DNA of 64,000 nt from Luscinia megarhynchos (taxonomy: Eukaryota > Chordata > Aves > Passeriformes > Turdidae). The stretch's first letter is position 1; every line of letters starts with the position of its first letter. The stretch spans positions 124,001 through 188,000 of the forward strand of contig JAPFBE010000064.1 of assembly GCA_034336665.1 (NCBI GenBank), read 5' to 3'. Shown in pieces: positions 22,201 to 31,034 of the stretch. A program made the translations under genes and the position numbers. Below the pieces are notes generated by a model. The model searched no databases. It worked only from the letters and a program-made list of their open reading frames with translations, and had not been told where the DNA came from.

Positions 22201-25200
22201 AGGGATTTTAGGGGCTCCTGGGGAGGGTTGGGGGTCCTGGGGGTTTTGGGGGTCCCTGGGAGAATTTTGGGGGCTCCTGGAGGAATTTCTAGGGGTCTTT
22301 GTGTTTTAGATCCCTGGGGGATCTTGAGGCGCCTGGGAGTATTTTTGGGGGTCCTGGGGATTTTTGGGAAATCCTAAGGGAAAATTTAGGTCCTGGGGGT
22401 TGGGGATCCTGTGAGCTGTGGGGTCCTAGGAGAGTGGGGGGTCCCTGGAAATTTAGGGGTCCTGTGGGGGTCTTTGGGGATCCTGGGAGGGATTTTGGGG
22501 GTCAGGGATGGGGGTTTTAGGGGATCCTGGGTGGGAGTTTGGGGGGTCCTGAGATTTTCTTTGGGGCCCTGAGGGGATTTTAGGGGGGTCAGGCAGCATA
22601 GTCCCAGTGGGTTTTGGGTCGGGCCGTGCCCACCTGCCCCTGCCCCCGCAGCTGACGGCCTCCCAGCACCAGTTCTGACCAGTTTGCCCAGTTGCTCAGG
22701 GTGCGCCTCATGCCGCGGCCACCTCGGGCACGTGCTGCTCGCCCACTGCCTGGCCCAGCGCCTGGGGACCCCAAAACCCGCTGGGACCCCTAAAACCTGC
22801 CCTGGGGACCCCAAAATCCAACCCTGACACCCCAAAATTCACACCTGGCACCCCAAAATTCGCACCTGGCACCCCAAAATCCAACCCTCACAATTCTCAA
22901 AATCTGCCCCTGGCACTCCCAAAAATCCAACCCTGACACCCCAAAATTACACCTGACACCCCAAAATTCACACCTGGCACCCCAAAATCCAACCCTGACA
23001 CCCCAAAATCTGCCCTGGCACCCCAAAATCCAACCCCTGACACCCCAAAATTCACACCTGACACCCCAAAATTCACCTCTGACACCCCTAAAATTACACC
23101 TGGCACCCCAAAACCTGCCCTGACACCCCAAAATTCACCCTGACAGCTCCCCAAAATCTGCCCGACACCCCAAAATCCAACCCTGACACCCCAAAAATTC
23201 ACCCTGACACCCCAAAATTCACACCTGACACCCCAAAATCCGCCCCTGATGATCGAAAAATCCAACCCTGACACCCCAAAATCCAACCCTGACACCCCCA
23301 AAATCCGCCCTGACACCCCAAAATCCAACCCTGACACCCCAAAAGATTCACCCTGACACCCCCAAAATCTGCCCCCGGACACCCCAAAATCTGCCCCTCG
23401 ACACCCCAAAATCCCCCTGAGACCCCAAAACTCACCCCTGGCACCCCTCAAAACCCAACCCTGACACCCCAAAAATTCACCCTGACACCCCCAAAGGGAT
23501 TCAACCCTGACACCCCAAAACCCAACCCTCTGACACCCCAAAATTCACCTGACACCCCGCAGATCTGCCCCCTGACATTCCCTCAAAATCTGTCCCCTGA
23601 CACCCCAAAATCCCCCTGAGACCCTAAACCCACCCCTGGCACCCCAAAAGCTCCAACCCTGACACCTCAAAATTCCCTGACACCACAAAAATCCAACCCT
23701 GACACCCCAAAATTCACCCCTGACACCCCAAAAATCCAACCCTGACACCCCAAAATTCACCCTGACACCCCAAAATCTGCCCTGACACCCCAAAATCCTC
23801 TGAGACCTCAAACCCACCCCTGGCACCCCCAAAACCCAACCCTGACACCCCCAGAAATTCACCCTGACACAAAATTCAACCCTGACACCCCAAAATCCAA
23901 CCCTGACTCTCCCAAAATCCGCCAGCCTGACAGCAAAACCCCAGGCCCCAAAACCGACCCCTCCTCGACTCACATCTTGCCAGTACTCCAGCACGCCTCT
24001 GCAGCACCTGGCGAGTTGTTGTTCACCTGGGGGGCAAAGGCAGGAGACCCCCAAAAAATCCCCTAAATTTCATCCCAGTGCCATTGGTTGTGACCCTCGA
24101 GGGGCACCCAAAACGGGGTGTCCACAAAGACCGCAAATTGGACTCACAAACTGATCCCCCTTTGAAAATCTGAAGGATTTTCTCAAATAATCCCCCACCC
24201 CAAAAAACCCAAATTAATGCCCCCCAAAAATCAGCACCCCCAAAAATCAAAATCCAAAATTGCCTCCCCAAAAAATCCCCCAAAAAACTCCCAAATCAGT
24301 GCCCCCCAAATTGCCTACCCCAAAACTCCCCCAAAACCTGGACCCCAAATTCCTCCCCCAAAAATCCCCAAATCAGGGCTCCCCAAAAACAGCACCCCCA
24401 AAAGTTCCCCCAAAACCAGGACCCCAAAATGTCTCCCCAAAAATCCCCCAAAAACCCAAATCAGTGCTCCCAAATAACTTACTCCCAAAAAACCCCAAAA
24501 ATCCCCCCAAAATCCTCCCAAATTGCCTCCCCAAAAAATACCCCCCAAAAAAATACCCCCAAAAAATCCCTCCAAATCAGGGGCTCCCTAAAACAGCATC
24601 CCCCAAAAATCGCCCCCAAAACCAGGACCCCAAATTGCCTCCCTCAAAAACCCCCAAAAGAAACCCCCAAATCAGTGATCGTACAAAATAATCCCCCCAA
24701 AAACCCCAAAAATGCCCCAAAAAATCCCCCCAAATTGCCTCCATAAAACACCCCAAAAAGTCTCCCAACCAGGGCTCCCCAAAAACAGCACCCCCAAAAA
24801 ATCGCCCTAAAAACCAGGACCCCAAAATGACTCCCTCAAAAAACCCCCAAAAGAAACCCCCCAAATCAGTGCTCCTCAAATAACTCTCAAAAAATCCCCC
24901 TAAAATTCTCCCCAAAAATCCCCCAAATTGCTTCCAAAAACCCCAAAAATCCCCCCAAATCAGGGCTCCCCAAATAATCCCCAAAAAATCCCTCCAAAAA
25001 CCCAAATCAGTGCTCCCCCATATAATTCCCCCAAAATGCCACCCAAAAAAATCCCCCAAATTGCTTCCCCAAAAAAAACCCCAAAACAATCCCCCCAAAT
25101 CAGGGCTCCCTAAAAACAGCACCCCAAAAGTTCCCCCAAAACCAGGACCCCAAATGCCTCCCCCAAAAAATCCCCCCAAAAAAATCCCCCAAATCAGTGC

Positions 25201-27540
25201 TCCCCAAATAATCCCTCCCAAAAAACCCCCAAAAAGTCCCCCAAATCAGGGCTCCCCAAAAACAGCACCCCAAAAATCACCCCCCAAAACCAGGACTCCC
25301 CAAATTTCCTCCCCCAAAAAAAAACCCCCAAATCAGGGCTCCCCAAAAAATCCCCTCCCAAATCTGTCCTTCCACAATAATTCCCCAAAAATCCCCCAAA
25401 TCAGGGCTCCCCAAAAACAGCACCCCCAAAAAAACTCCCCCAAACCTGGACTCCAAATTGCCTCCCCCAAATAATCCCCCCAAAAAAATCCCCAAAAAAT
25501 CCCCCAAATTGTCTCCCCAAAAACACTCAAAAAATGCCCCAAAAATCCCCCAAATCAGGGCTCCCCAAAAACAGCACCCCCAAAAACCCCAAATCAGTGA
25601 TCGCCAAATAATCCCCCAAAAAACCCAAAATCCCCCAAATCAGGGCTCCTCAAAAACAGCACCCCCAAAGTTCCCCAAAACCAGGACCCTCAAAATGCTC
25701 CCCAAAAAATCAAAAATCAGTGCTCCCCAAAAAATCCTCCAAAATGCTCCCCTAAAAATCCCCCAAATTGCCTCCCCAAAAAAAAACCCTCAAAAAAAAC
25801 TCCCAAACCAATCCCCCAAATCAGGGCTCCCAAAATCAGCACCCCTAAAAGTCAGAGGCCCCCAAAGAGGCCCCACATTCTGACCCCCCGAAAAACCCCA
25901 AAGTCCCATCCGTGCCCCCTCCCCAAAAAACGAGCCCCGCCCACCTTGCTCCGAGCGCTGCCCTCGCTCATCCTGATCCGGCCCATGCCACCTCGTCCAA
26001 ATCCAGGAGGGGTCGCTGGGGGCATGAAGTCCCCAAAATCAGCTCGGGCCTCCTCGGGGCTCTGCTTTGGGGGCGCCCCCACCCCCAAAAGAATCACTAC
26101 ACTCTGTGCAGGGACTGGGCGACGTCACGCTGGCCAGGTCCGGGGGCCGCGCACGGGAGGTCGAAGGTCTGGAGCTGGGGGGCAGGAAAAAGTCAGGGGA
26201 ACCCCAAAACGCCACCCGGGGGTCAAGGGAACCCCAAATCCTCAAAGAACCTCCAGGGGAACACAAAACCCTAAAGGGTCAGGGCACCCCTAAAACCCCC
26301 TGGGGTCAGGGAACCCCAAAATCCTCATATGGGGGAATGGAGGTCAGGGCACTCTAAAATCCCCAAACAACTCTGGTCAAGGGAACCCCAAAATCTCCCC
26401 GGGGTCGAGGAACTCCCAAAAATCTCAGTGAAGGGAAACCCCAGAAATCTCAAGCAACCCCTCTGGGGACAAGGAACTCTAAAAATCCCTCCCCTGGGGG
26501 TCAGGGCACCCCAAAAACCCCTGGGGTAAGGGGAACCCCAAAATCCTCATATGGGGAATGGGGGGTCAGGGCACCAAAATCCCCAAACAACTCGGGGTCA
26601 GGGGACCAAAATCCCCGTGAAGGAACCCCAAAATCCTCAACCAAATTGGGGGAATTAGGGCTCAGGCACTCCCAAAAGCCCCCCAGACCCATTTTGGGGG
26701 TAAAAGGGATTTCTTTTAGGGGTTAGCCCCCCCAAAAACCGGCGCGAGTCTGCGGGTCAAGGCGCCGGGACAGGACAGAGGGCGCAAAGGTCGCGGGGGC
26801 AAAGGTCGCGGGGGCAAAGGTGGCGGGGGACAGAGGGTTGGGGGCCAGGGGTCCCTGTGGGGGTCACGGGTCATGGGGGGTCAAGGGGGTCTGACGTCAC
26901 GATCATGGGGGTCAGGGGTCTAGTCGCAAGCAGGGTTGGGGGCAAAGGTCCTGGGGGTCACAGAGTCCTGTCAGGGGGGTCCTGTCCAGGGGTCCTGGGG
27001 GTCACAGGTCTGAGTCCGAGGGGTTAAGACAAAGGTCCTAGGGGGTCAGGGGGTCCTGTCACGGAGGGTCTGAGCAAAGGTCCTGTCACAGGAGATCCTG
27101 GGAGAGGTCAAAGGGTCCTGGGAGGGGTCAGGGGTCCTGTCAGTCACGTGGGGCTCGGGGATGGGAAGGGGACAAAGGTCCTGGGGGTCACAGAATCCTA
27201 GTCAGGGAGTCCTGGGGGTCATGGGGGTCACAAGTGGTCAGCAGGTGTCCGAGTCTGCCAGGGGCTGCCAGTCCTGGGAGGGGGAAAGGTCCTGGGGGTC
27301 AGGGGTCCTGGGGTCACAGGGTCTGGGGCAAAGGTCCCTGGGGGCTCACAGAGTCCCGTCAGGGGGTCCTGGGGGTCACGGGGTCATGGGGGTCACGGGT
27401 GCCCAGAACGACCAAAGCTCCCAAAAAACCACGGGGTCCCGCTGGGGAGCCGGGGGTCCCGCAGGTACGGGGGTCCCAGGCAGGCCGGGGTCCCGGCACC
27501 AGGTGAGCAGCGCCCCGCACGCGTCCCGCCCCGCCGCCAT
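10067..27540 (-). CDS. HOOK2: HOOK2, microtubule-linker coiled-coil protein
   Basis: Hook proteins join dynein/dynactin to cargo; HOOK2 acts at the centrosome and primary cilium. About 21 minus-strand exons were found. Exons 1-6 encode the Hook (calponin-like) domain: MAAGRDACGALLTW, LQTFDLP, DPSWIWTRW, VLEYWQD, HPEQLGKLV and EHIQHIMTLEE. Exons 7-19 give coiled coils (SRRYYYLSQE, LRLQTQVEELQEENYR, RDEMDLLR, EANEELLGCVQ, NLAAEILPAELR). Exons 19-21 give QLQEKDALIRHLE, QREREERLLVTAWYNM and AQSFLAQQRLAT, which match the HOOK2 C-terminus. Several exons carry 1-2-nt indels and exon 6 has a TAG. The segment between exons 16 and 19 is much shorter than in mammalian HOOK2. The span lies next to JUNB, as in human. 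Identity is firm; the exact protein cannot be read off because of the frame breaks. Confidence 0.95.
10283..11875. repeat. Minisatellite in HOOK2 intron 20 built on the exon 20 donor
   Basis: Tandem units on the plus strand: GACCCTCACCATGGATACC, CTCACCCATGGACAGACC and CACACATAGAGACC. Read on the gene strand, each has CCATGGTGAGGGT, a copy of the exon 20 junction CATG/GTGAGTGAGGGT. M/P/H/D-rich frames are artefacts. Confidence 0.9.
11998..12069 (-). CDS. HOOK2: HOOK2 exon 20
   Basis: 24 codons, NDWERSRAQREREERLLVTA then WYNM, phase 0 both ends. Human has MDFEKSRSQREQEEKLLISAWYNM. The donor ACATG/GTGAGTGAGGGTCC is echoed in the intron 20 array. Confidence 0.94.
12152..12210 (-). CDS. HOOK2: HOOK2 exon 19
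   Basis: 59 nt, LQLLRNQLQEKDALIRHLE, donor GTGAGG. The human match is LHSLRTQLRERDVRIRHLE. A further small exon may lie near 12275-12302 (CCCCACAG acceptor, no good donor), which I could not support. Confidence 0.88.
12496..12554 (-). CDS. HOOK2: HOOK2 exon 18 (probable, acidic)
   Basis: 59 nt, DELPEGEEEEEEELKPPRA plus two bases, between TTCCCCAG and GTATGA. The run of Glu has no match I know in HOOK2; it may stand for the linker near IEELEPP. Confidence 0.6.
12637..12668 (-). CDS. HOOK2: HOOK2 exon 17 (probable)
   Basis: 32 nt between CCCCCCAG and GTGAGT, reading FLLLEETPED plus CT. No clear human counterpart, but phase and splice sites fit. Confidence 0.6.
12771..12838 (-). CDS. HOOK2: HOOK2 exon 16
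   Basis: 68 nt: RLEATEAAEPRAAQGRLQEE, in phase with exon 15, ending at donor GTGAGTGG. It continues the coiled coil; alignment to human here is loose. Confidence 0.75.
12928..12996 (-). CDS. HOOK2: HOOK2 exon 15
   Basis: 69 nt in frame with exon 14: RDTVTRLRRENRRLRLQRDQ then LQH and AG. Human has RETLLRLQLENKRLCRQE. Lys is replaced by Arg throughout. Confidence 0.88.
13083..13152 (-). CDS. HOOK2: HOOK2 exon 14
   Basis: 70 nt, DTGLDGGPAPPRNLAAEILP then AEL and AG. NLAAEILPAELR is identical to human HOOK2. Acceptor CCCCAG, donor GTAGGT. Confidence 0.92.
13310..13715. repeat. 20-bp minisatellite in HOOK2 intron 13
   Basis: Repeats of CTCACAGGTGTCTGTCACCT, with variants such as ACAGATGTTCTGTCACC and CAGGGTATCTGTCACC. 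Confidence 0.88.
13770..13838 (-). CDS. HOOK2: HOOK2 exon 13
   Basis: Reads (R)ELLEEA, then after an indel EANEELLGCVQ, matching human LLAERDSLREANEELRCAQ. Acceptor CCACGCAG, donor GTGTGC. Confidence 0.75.
13855..14600. repeat. 10-12-bp minisatellite in HOOK2 intron 12
   Basis: Tandem TCCCCAGGTG and TGTCCCAGGTG units. On the gene strand GGGGACACCT also occurs in the intron end just before exon 13, so the array may have grown from that acceptor flank. Confidence 0.88.
14617..14723 (-). CDS. HOOK2: HOOK2 exon 12 (coiled coil)
   Basis: Begins VEQLSGQQ after a CCATGCAG acceptor and ends RVPAGIREALSQEKE before GTGGGT. The human stretch is VQELQGQRQ...RNLEEKYESVTKEKE. It is about 4 nt short, so it contains indels. 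Confidence 0.75.
14755..15540. repeat. Minisatellite in HOOK2 intron 11 built on the exon 11 donor
   Basis: Plus-strand units CCTCACCTGCCCCTCCC and CTCACCTGGCCTCA. On the gene strand each contains GGCAGGTGAGG or CCAGGTGAGG, matching the exon 11 donor GCAG/GTGAGG that abuts the array. Confidence 0.88.
15545..15735 (-). CDS. HOOK2: HOOK2 exon 11 (coiled coil, frame-disrupted)
   Basis: From GTCCCCCAG acceptor to GCAG/GTGAGG donor. Fragments such as AAAELHAGC, QQQLGRAQADSR and AQLESR suggest the human segment ending SLRAQLEAQRRQ. No single frame is open throughout. Both splice sites have array copies in the neighbouring introns. Confidence 0.65.
15740..17505. repeat. Minisatellite in HOOK2 intron 10, acceptor-side half
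   Basis: Units of about 34 bp: GTGAGCTCAGGTGTGCCC then TGGGGGACAGGGGCAG on the plus strand. On the gene strand they read CTGTCCCCCAGGGCACACC, repeating the exon 11 acceptor GTGTCCCCCAG/GGC. Confidence 0.9.
17580..18950. repeat. Minisatellite in HOOK2 intron 10, donor-side half
   Basis: Units of about 20 bp: CACCTGAGCAGGTGTCT and CACACCTGAGCAGGTCTGT. On the gene strand each reads CCTGCTCAGGTGAGA or CCTGCTCAGGTGTGA, the last bases of exon 10 plus its donor. Several dozen copies abut the true donor at 18950/18951. Confidence 0.92.
18951..19091 (-). CDS. HOOK2: HOOK2 exon 10 (coiled coil)
   Basis: 141 nt in frame with exon 9: RLESGREELRARCSRLEQE ... ALRDEMDLLR. The donor CTGCTCAG/GTGAGA is the sequence that is multiplied in the intron 10 array (17580-18950). 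Confidence 0.93.
19160..19308 (-). CDS. HOOK2: HOOK2 exon 9 (coiled coil)
   Basis: 149 nt: VATLQEEKGHLAAENRALRE, then an Ala/Gly linker, then LLRLQTQVEELQEENY plus AG. The heptad pattern and the QLEQLQEENFRLE-type end match human HOOK2. Confidence 0.93.
19330..20572. repeat. Minisatellite in HOOK2 intron 8
   Basis: Two levels: a short unit GGTGTGCAGGGAGGGGCCCA, and a longer period of about 230 bp (CTCCCAGGTATTCCCCC...AACCCAGTATGGGGAATTTG) repeated three times at 19350-19880. Confidence 0.85.
20676..20759 (-). CDS. HOOK2: HOOK2 exon 8
   Basis: 28 clean codons, from SRRYYYLSQEPPEEG to RCQELEQQ. SRRYYFLSEE and RCLDLERQL are the human equivalents. Donor GTGAGG. This is the strongest single match for HOOK2. 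Confidence 0.93.
20775..21290. repeat. Minisatellite in HOOK2 intron 7 (family A)
   Basis: Units CACCCCAAAATCCAACCCTG and ACACCCCAAAATTCACACC. The same family recurs at 22790-23935, and in reverse orientation at 29865-30975. Confidence 0.9.
21295..21342 (-). CDS. HOOK2: HOOK2 exon 7
   Basis: Exactly 16 codons, LLEQSLEAESYRADSQ, phase 0 at both ends, with a GGGCAG acceptor and a GTGGGA donor. It leads into the SRRYY exon. Confidence 0.85.
21360..22035. repeat. Minisatellite in HOOK2 intron 6
   Basis: Irregular repeats of CAGGACCCCCCAAAATCCCC between exons 7 and 6. No coding signal. Confidence 0.82.
22038..22105 (-). CDS. HOOK2: HOOK2 exon 6 (in-frame TAG)
   Basis: Reads EHIQHIMTLEE, stop, VQHEVMAAIQQ. 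Human has DHIQRIMTLEESVQHVVMEAIQ. The conserved Ser codon is TAG here (complement of 22071-22073). The rest of the exon and both splice sites are intact, so a base error or a TCG-to-TAG change is likely. Confidence 0.88.
22110..22600. repeat. G-rich minisatellite in HOOK2 intron 5
   Basis: Repeats of GGGGTCCTGGGGATTTTGGG. The G-runs are on the plus strand, so the pre-mRNA is C-rich here. Confidence 0.8.
22634..22761 (-). CDS. HOOK2: HOOK2 exon 5
   Basis: 128 nt from CCCCAG to GTGGGC. It holds VGEQHVPEVAA, HPEQLGKLV and ELVLGGRQL in different frames, so it carries at least two indels. It corresponds to human VSEEHLPDVSLI...DPAELGKLLQLVLG. Confidence 0.78.
22790..23935. repeat. Minisatellite in HOOK2 intron 4 (family A)
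   Basis: Same units as intron 7 (ACACCCCAAAATCCAACCCTG, split by CTGACACCCCAAAATTCACC). About 1.1 kb between exons 5 and 4. Confidence 0.9.
23974..24026 (-). CDS. HOOK2: HOOK2 exon 4
   Basis: 53 nt reading GEQQLARCCRGVLEYWQD in frame with exon 3. Acceptor CCCCAG, donor GTGAGTCG. VLEYWQD matches human LVEYSQD. Confidence 0.85.
24055..25870. repeat. Minisatellite in HOOK2 intron 3
   Basis: About 1.8 kb of A/C-rich units: CCCCCAAATCAGGGCTCCCC, AAAAACAGCACCCCCAAAA, CCCAAATTGCCTCCCC. G/F/W-rich minus-strand frames are artefacts. Confidence 0.9.
25945..26015 (-). CDS. HOOK2: HOOK2 exon 3 (Hook domain)
   Basis: Encodes DPSWIWTRWHGPDQDE and on to RSEQ plus G, between a CCCCCAG acceptor and a GTGGGC donor. 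It aligns with human DPSWFNEAWLQGISED with the Trp residues in register. Confidence 0.85.
26101..26174 (-). CDS. HOOK2: HOOK2 exon 2 (Hook domain)
   Basis: Reads LQTFDLPCAAPGP, then, after an indel, VAQSLHR and GT completing a Val codon across the junction. It has a CCCCCAG acceptor and a GTAGTG donor. The human counterpart is LQTFHVPSPCASPQDL...AVAYVLNQI. One base seems missing at the exon 1/2 junction and one inside. Confidence 0.8.
26190..27400. repeat. Two minisatellites in HOOK2 intron 1
   Basis: 26190-26700 repeats GGGAACCCCAAAATCC and CATATGGGGAATGG. 26880-27400 repeats GGGGGTCACGGGGTC and AAAGGTCCTGGGGG. Between them is a short stretch, GGGGGCAAAGGTCGC, in three copies (about 26785-26825). 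Confidence 0.82.
27500..27540 (-). CDS. HOOK2: HOOK2 exon 1 (start)
   Basis: The ATG complementary to 27538-27540 opens MAAGRDACGALLT plus TG, ending at donor GTGCCG. Human HOOK2 begins MSVDKAELCGSLLTW, so the CG-LLTW end marks the same exon. It lies in a CpG-rich region just below the RFX/ETS module array. Confidence 0.85.
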
Positions 27541-27639
27541 GGCCGGTCCTGCAGGCACCGAGCGCGCGGAGCGGCCGCACCTGCGCCCCGCCCCCCGCCC
27601 CGCCCGGGAGCGGCCCACCTGCGCCCCGCCCCGCCCCCG

Positions 27640-27975
27640 CCCGGAGCGGCCTGCACCTGCGTGGACACGCCCACTCCGCTTCCGGGTCACCCCACTTCCG
27701 CCCTGCAGCAAACGCACCTGCTGGCCACGCCCACCCACTTCCGCCCGCTCTGTGTTACCATAGAGACGGGAGCTGAGCGGCCGCACCTGTTGGCCACGCC
27801 CACCCACTTCCGCCCGCCCTGCGGTGCCATAGCAACCGCACCTGCTGGCCACGCCCACCCACTTCCGCCCGCCTTCCGGTGCCATAGCGACCGCACCTGC
27901 GGGCCACGCCCACCCACTTCCGGCCGCGCCGCTTCCGCCCGCCCGCTGTTGCCATGGAGACGGGGCCGAGCGGCC
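27640..27975 (-). promoter_or_regulatory. HOOK2 promoter: tandem KLF/Sp + ETS + RFX X-box modules
   Basis: Upstream of HOOK2 exon 1 lie four clear modules and one partial, 55-69 bp apart (GGCCACGCC at 27723, 27792, 27847 and 27902). Each has a GC/CACC box CCACGCCCACC, an ETS-type CACTTCC and an X-box-like motif. The X-box motifs are GTTACCATAGAGAC (27754-27767), GTGCCATAGCAAC (27824-27836), GTGCCATAGCGAC (27879-27891) and GTTGCCATGGAGAC (27948-27961). A CACCTG E-box lies between modules. RFX factors drive ciliary and centrosomal genes, which fits HOOK2. Confidence 0.75.
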
Positions 27976-28054
27976 GCGCCCCCTGGCGGACACCCCGGTG
28001 GGAACGGCGGCGGCTCCTCCCGGGCATCGAGCGGCGGCCGCAGCGGCCCCGCCC

Positions 28055-28150
28055 GTGGGTCACGGCCCCGCCGGTGGGTCACGGCCCCGCCGCTGGGTCA
28101 CGGCCCCGCCGGTGGGTCACGGCCCCGCCGGTGAATCACGGCCCCGCCGC
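28055..28150. repeat. Five tandem copies of a 19-bp CpG-rich unit
   Basis: GGGTCACGGCCCCGCCGGT is repeated about five times at the outer edge of the HOOK2 CpG island, giving a GC box (CCCCGCC) per unit. It may be part of the promoter. Confidence 0.8.
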
Positions 28151-28244
28151 CGCCCCCGCGCCCCGCCCGTCGGGAGGGTCAGGCCGGGCCGGGCCGGGAT
28201 CGCCGCGGGGCGGCCGCGCCCGAGCTGCGTCAGCGCGCAGTGAG

Positions 28245-28905
28245 CCGGGGCTCCCAGTGCTCCCAGTGCTCCCAGTATGAGCCAGGGCTCCCAGTGTGGT
28301 GCTGGGGCCATCCCAGTGTGAGCCAGTGCTCCCAGTGTGGTCCTGGGGCCATCCCAGTGCTCCCAGTATGGTGCTGGGGCCATCCCAGTGCTCCCAGTAT
28401 GGTGCTGGGGCCATCCCAGTGCTCCCAGTATGGTGCTGGGGCCATCCCGAGTGTGAGCCAGTGCTCCCGAGTATGGTGCTGGGGGAAATCCCAGTGCTCC
28501 CAGTATGGCCCTGGGGCCATCCCAGTGCTCAGTATGATACTGGAACCCCCCAGTGCTCCCAGTATGGTCCTGGGACCATCCCAGTGCTCCCAGTATGAGC
28601 CAGCTCCCCAGTGTGGTGCTGGGGGCCATCCCAGTGCTCTAGTATGATACTGGAACCCCCCAGTGCTCCCAGTATGGCCCTGGGGGCATCCCAGTGCTCC
28701 CAGTGTGCTGCTGAGGGGAATCCCAGTGCTCCCAGTATGGCCCTGAGGGCATCCCAGTGCTCCCAGTTCTATCTGAAACCCCTCCCAGTGCTCCCCAGTG
28801 TGGTCCTTTAACCCCCAGTGCTCCCAGTTTGGCCCCACCACTCTCCCAGTGCTCCCAGTTTGGACCCACCACCCCTCCCAGTGCTCCCAGTTTGGCCCCA
28901 GCGCT
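28245..28905. repeat. CCCAGT-core minisatellite (intergenic)
   Basis: Units such as CATCCCAGTGCTCCCAGTAT and GGTGCTGGGGC, of about 29 bp. It shares its CCCAGT core with CDC37 intron 3. Confidence 0.88.
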
Positions 28906-29039
28906 CCCCGCCCCTCCCCCGCCCCGCCCCGCCCCTCCCCCCGCACATCCGGCCCCCCAGAAACCCGAGGGCGGTTTGGCCGTTGGGGCCCCAAAATTAT
29001 TTTTGGGGAAGAACCCCGAGATCCCCCAGGAGGGACCCC

Positions 29040-29650
29040 TCCCCAAAATCCCCCAAAAAATCCCCAAAAATCCCCAGAAAATCCCCTAAAAATCCCCCCA
29101 AAAATCCCCTAAAAAGTCCCCCCAAAAATCCCCAAAAATCCCCAAAAGAAAGCCCAAAATCAAAAAAATCCCCCAAAAATCCCCAAAAATCCCGAAAAAT
29201 CAAAAATCCCCAAAAATCCCGAAGAATCCTCAAAATCCCCAAAAATCCCCGAAAAATCCCCCAAAAATCCCCAAAAATCGCGAAAAAATCCCAAAAAATA
29301 TCCCCAAAAATCCCAAAAATCCCGAAAACATCCCCAAAATTCCCCCAAAACTCCTGAAAATCCCCAAAAATCCAAAAAATCCCCAAAAATCCCCAAAAAA
29401 TCTCCAAAAAATCCCAAAAAGTCCCCTAAAAATCCCAAAAATCCCCCAAATCCCAAAAATCTCCCCAAAAATCCCCAAAAATCCCCCAAAATCCCAGAAA
29501 AATCCCCAAAAATCCGCAAAATATCCCCAAAAATCCGAAAAAAGTCCCCAAAATTCCAAAGATCCCCAAAAGATCTCCAAAGATCCCAAAAGATCCCCAA
29601 AAATCCCAAAATCTCCCAAAATCCCAAAAATCCCCCAAAATCCTTTTTAC
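29040..29650. repeat. CCCCAAAAAT simple array (intergenic)
   Basis: Near-continuous ATCCCCAAAA units of 9-11 bp with little else. The G/F/I/W frames on the minus strand are artefacts. Confidence 0.92.
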
Positions 29651-29864
29651 CCCCATGACAGTTTCGGGGTGCCCCCCCTCATTTTTCACACCCCCCAAAA
29701 AACCACCTGAGGGACCCCCCGGGGTGGGGGAGGGGTCACTTCAGGGGCTGCGACACCGCGGGGTCACATCGCGACATGAGTCACCCGGGAGGAGAAGTCG
29801 CGAGGGGAAATCCAGCCCCGAAATCCCCCAAAATCCCCCAAAATCCCCCAAAATCCGGGAGGGG

Positions 29865-30975
29865 TTTGGGGTGTCAGCCTTGGATTTTGGGGTGTTGGGT
29901 GAATTTTGGGGGGTCAGGGCAGATTTTGGGGTGTCAGGGTTGGATTTTGGGGTGTCAGCGCAGATCTTTGGGGTGTCAGAGGCAGTTTTAGAGGGTGTCA
30001 GAGGCTAATTCCCTTTGAGGTGTCAGGATGTGGATTTTGAGGTGTCAGGCTTTGGATTTTGGGGTGTCAGGCAGATTTTGGGGTGTCAGGGAGTGAATTT
30101 TTGTTTCAGGGTTGGATTTTGAGGTGTCAGGTAAATTTAGGGTGTCAGGATTTTGGATTTTGGGGTGTCAGAGGTAATTTTTGGGGTGTCAGGTTGGATT
30201 TTGAGGTGTCAGGGTTTAATTTGGTGTCAGTGCAATTGGGGTGTCAGGGTTAGTTACCGGGATGTCAGGGTTAGAATTTTAGGGGTGTCAGAAAGGTAAT
30301 GTTGTAGTCCAGTGAATTTTGGGGTGTCAGGGGTTGGATCTTTGAGGTGTCAGGGTTGAATCTTTGTAGTCAGTGTGGAATTTTTGGGGTGTCAGGGGGT
30401 GAATTTTGGAGTGTCAGGGCAGATCTTTTGGGGTGTCAGGGTTGGATAGGATGTCAGGGTTGAATTTTGGGGTGTCAGGGGTGAATTTTGAGTGTCAGGG
30501 TGAATTTTGAAGTGTCAGGGTTGGACTTTTGAGGTGTCAGGGGTTGAATTTTGGGGTGTCAGTGTGAATTTTTGGGGTGTCAGGGGGTGAGACTTTTGTG
30601 TCAGGGCAGATTTTGGGGTGTCAGGGTTGGAATTTGGGGTGTCAGGGGCAGATTTTAGGGGTGTCAGGGTGAATTTTGGGGGTGTCAGGGTTGGATTTTT
30701 GGGGTGTCAGGGTTGGATTTTGAGGTGTCAGGGGTAAATTTGGGGTGTCAGGGTGAATTTTGGGGTGTCAGGGGTGAATTTTGGGGTGTCAAGGGGTTGG
30801 ATTTTGGGGTGTTGGGTGAATTTTGGGGTGTCAGGGGCGGATTTTGGGGTGTCAGGGCAGATTTTTGGGGTGTCAGGGTTGGAATTCTGTGTGTGAGGGG
30901 CAGATTTTGGGGTGTCAGGGTGAATTTTGGGGTGTCAGGGTTGGATTTTGGGGTGTCAGGGCAGATTTTGGGGTG
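29865..30975. repeat. Family A minisatellite, inverted, upstream of JUNB
   Basis: Units GGTGTCAGGGTTGGATTTTG and GGGTGTCAGGGTGAATTTTG. These are the reverse complement of the HOOK2 intron 4 and 7 arrays. It ends about 50 bp before the JUNB promoter elements. Confidence 0.92.
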
Positions 30976-31034
30976 CACGCGGGCGAGTCCATGCAGAAGG
31001 GGCGTGTCCGTGGCGAGGGGCGTGTCCTAGTCGG

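Noticed and set aside
26039..26266. Separate small genes around 25850-26300
   Set aside because: These frames are HOOK2 exons 2 and 3 read through their introns.
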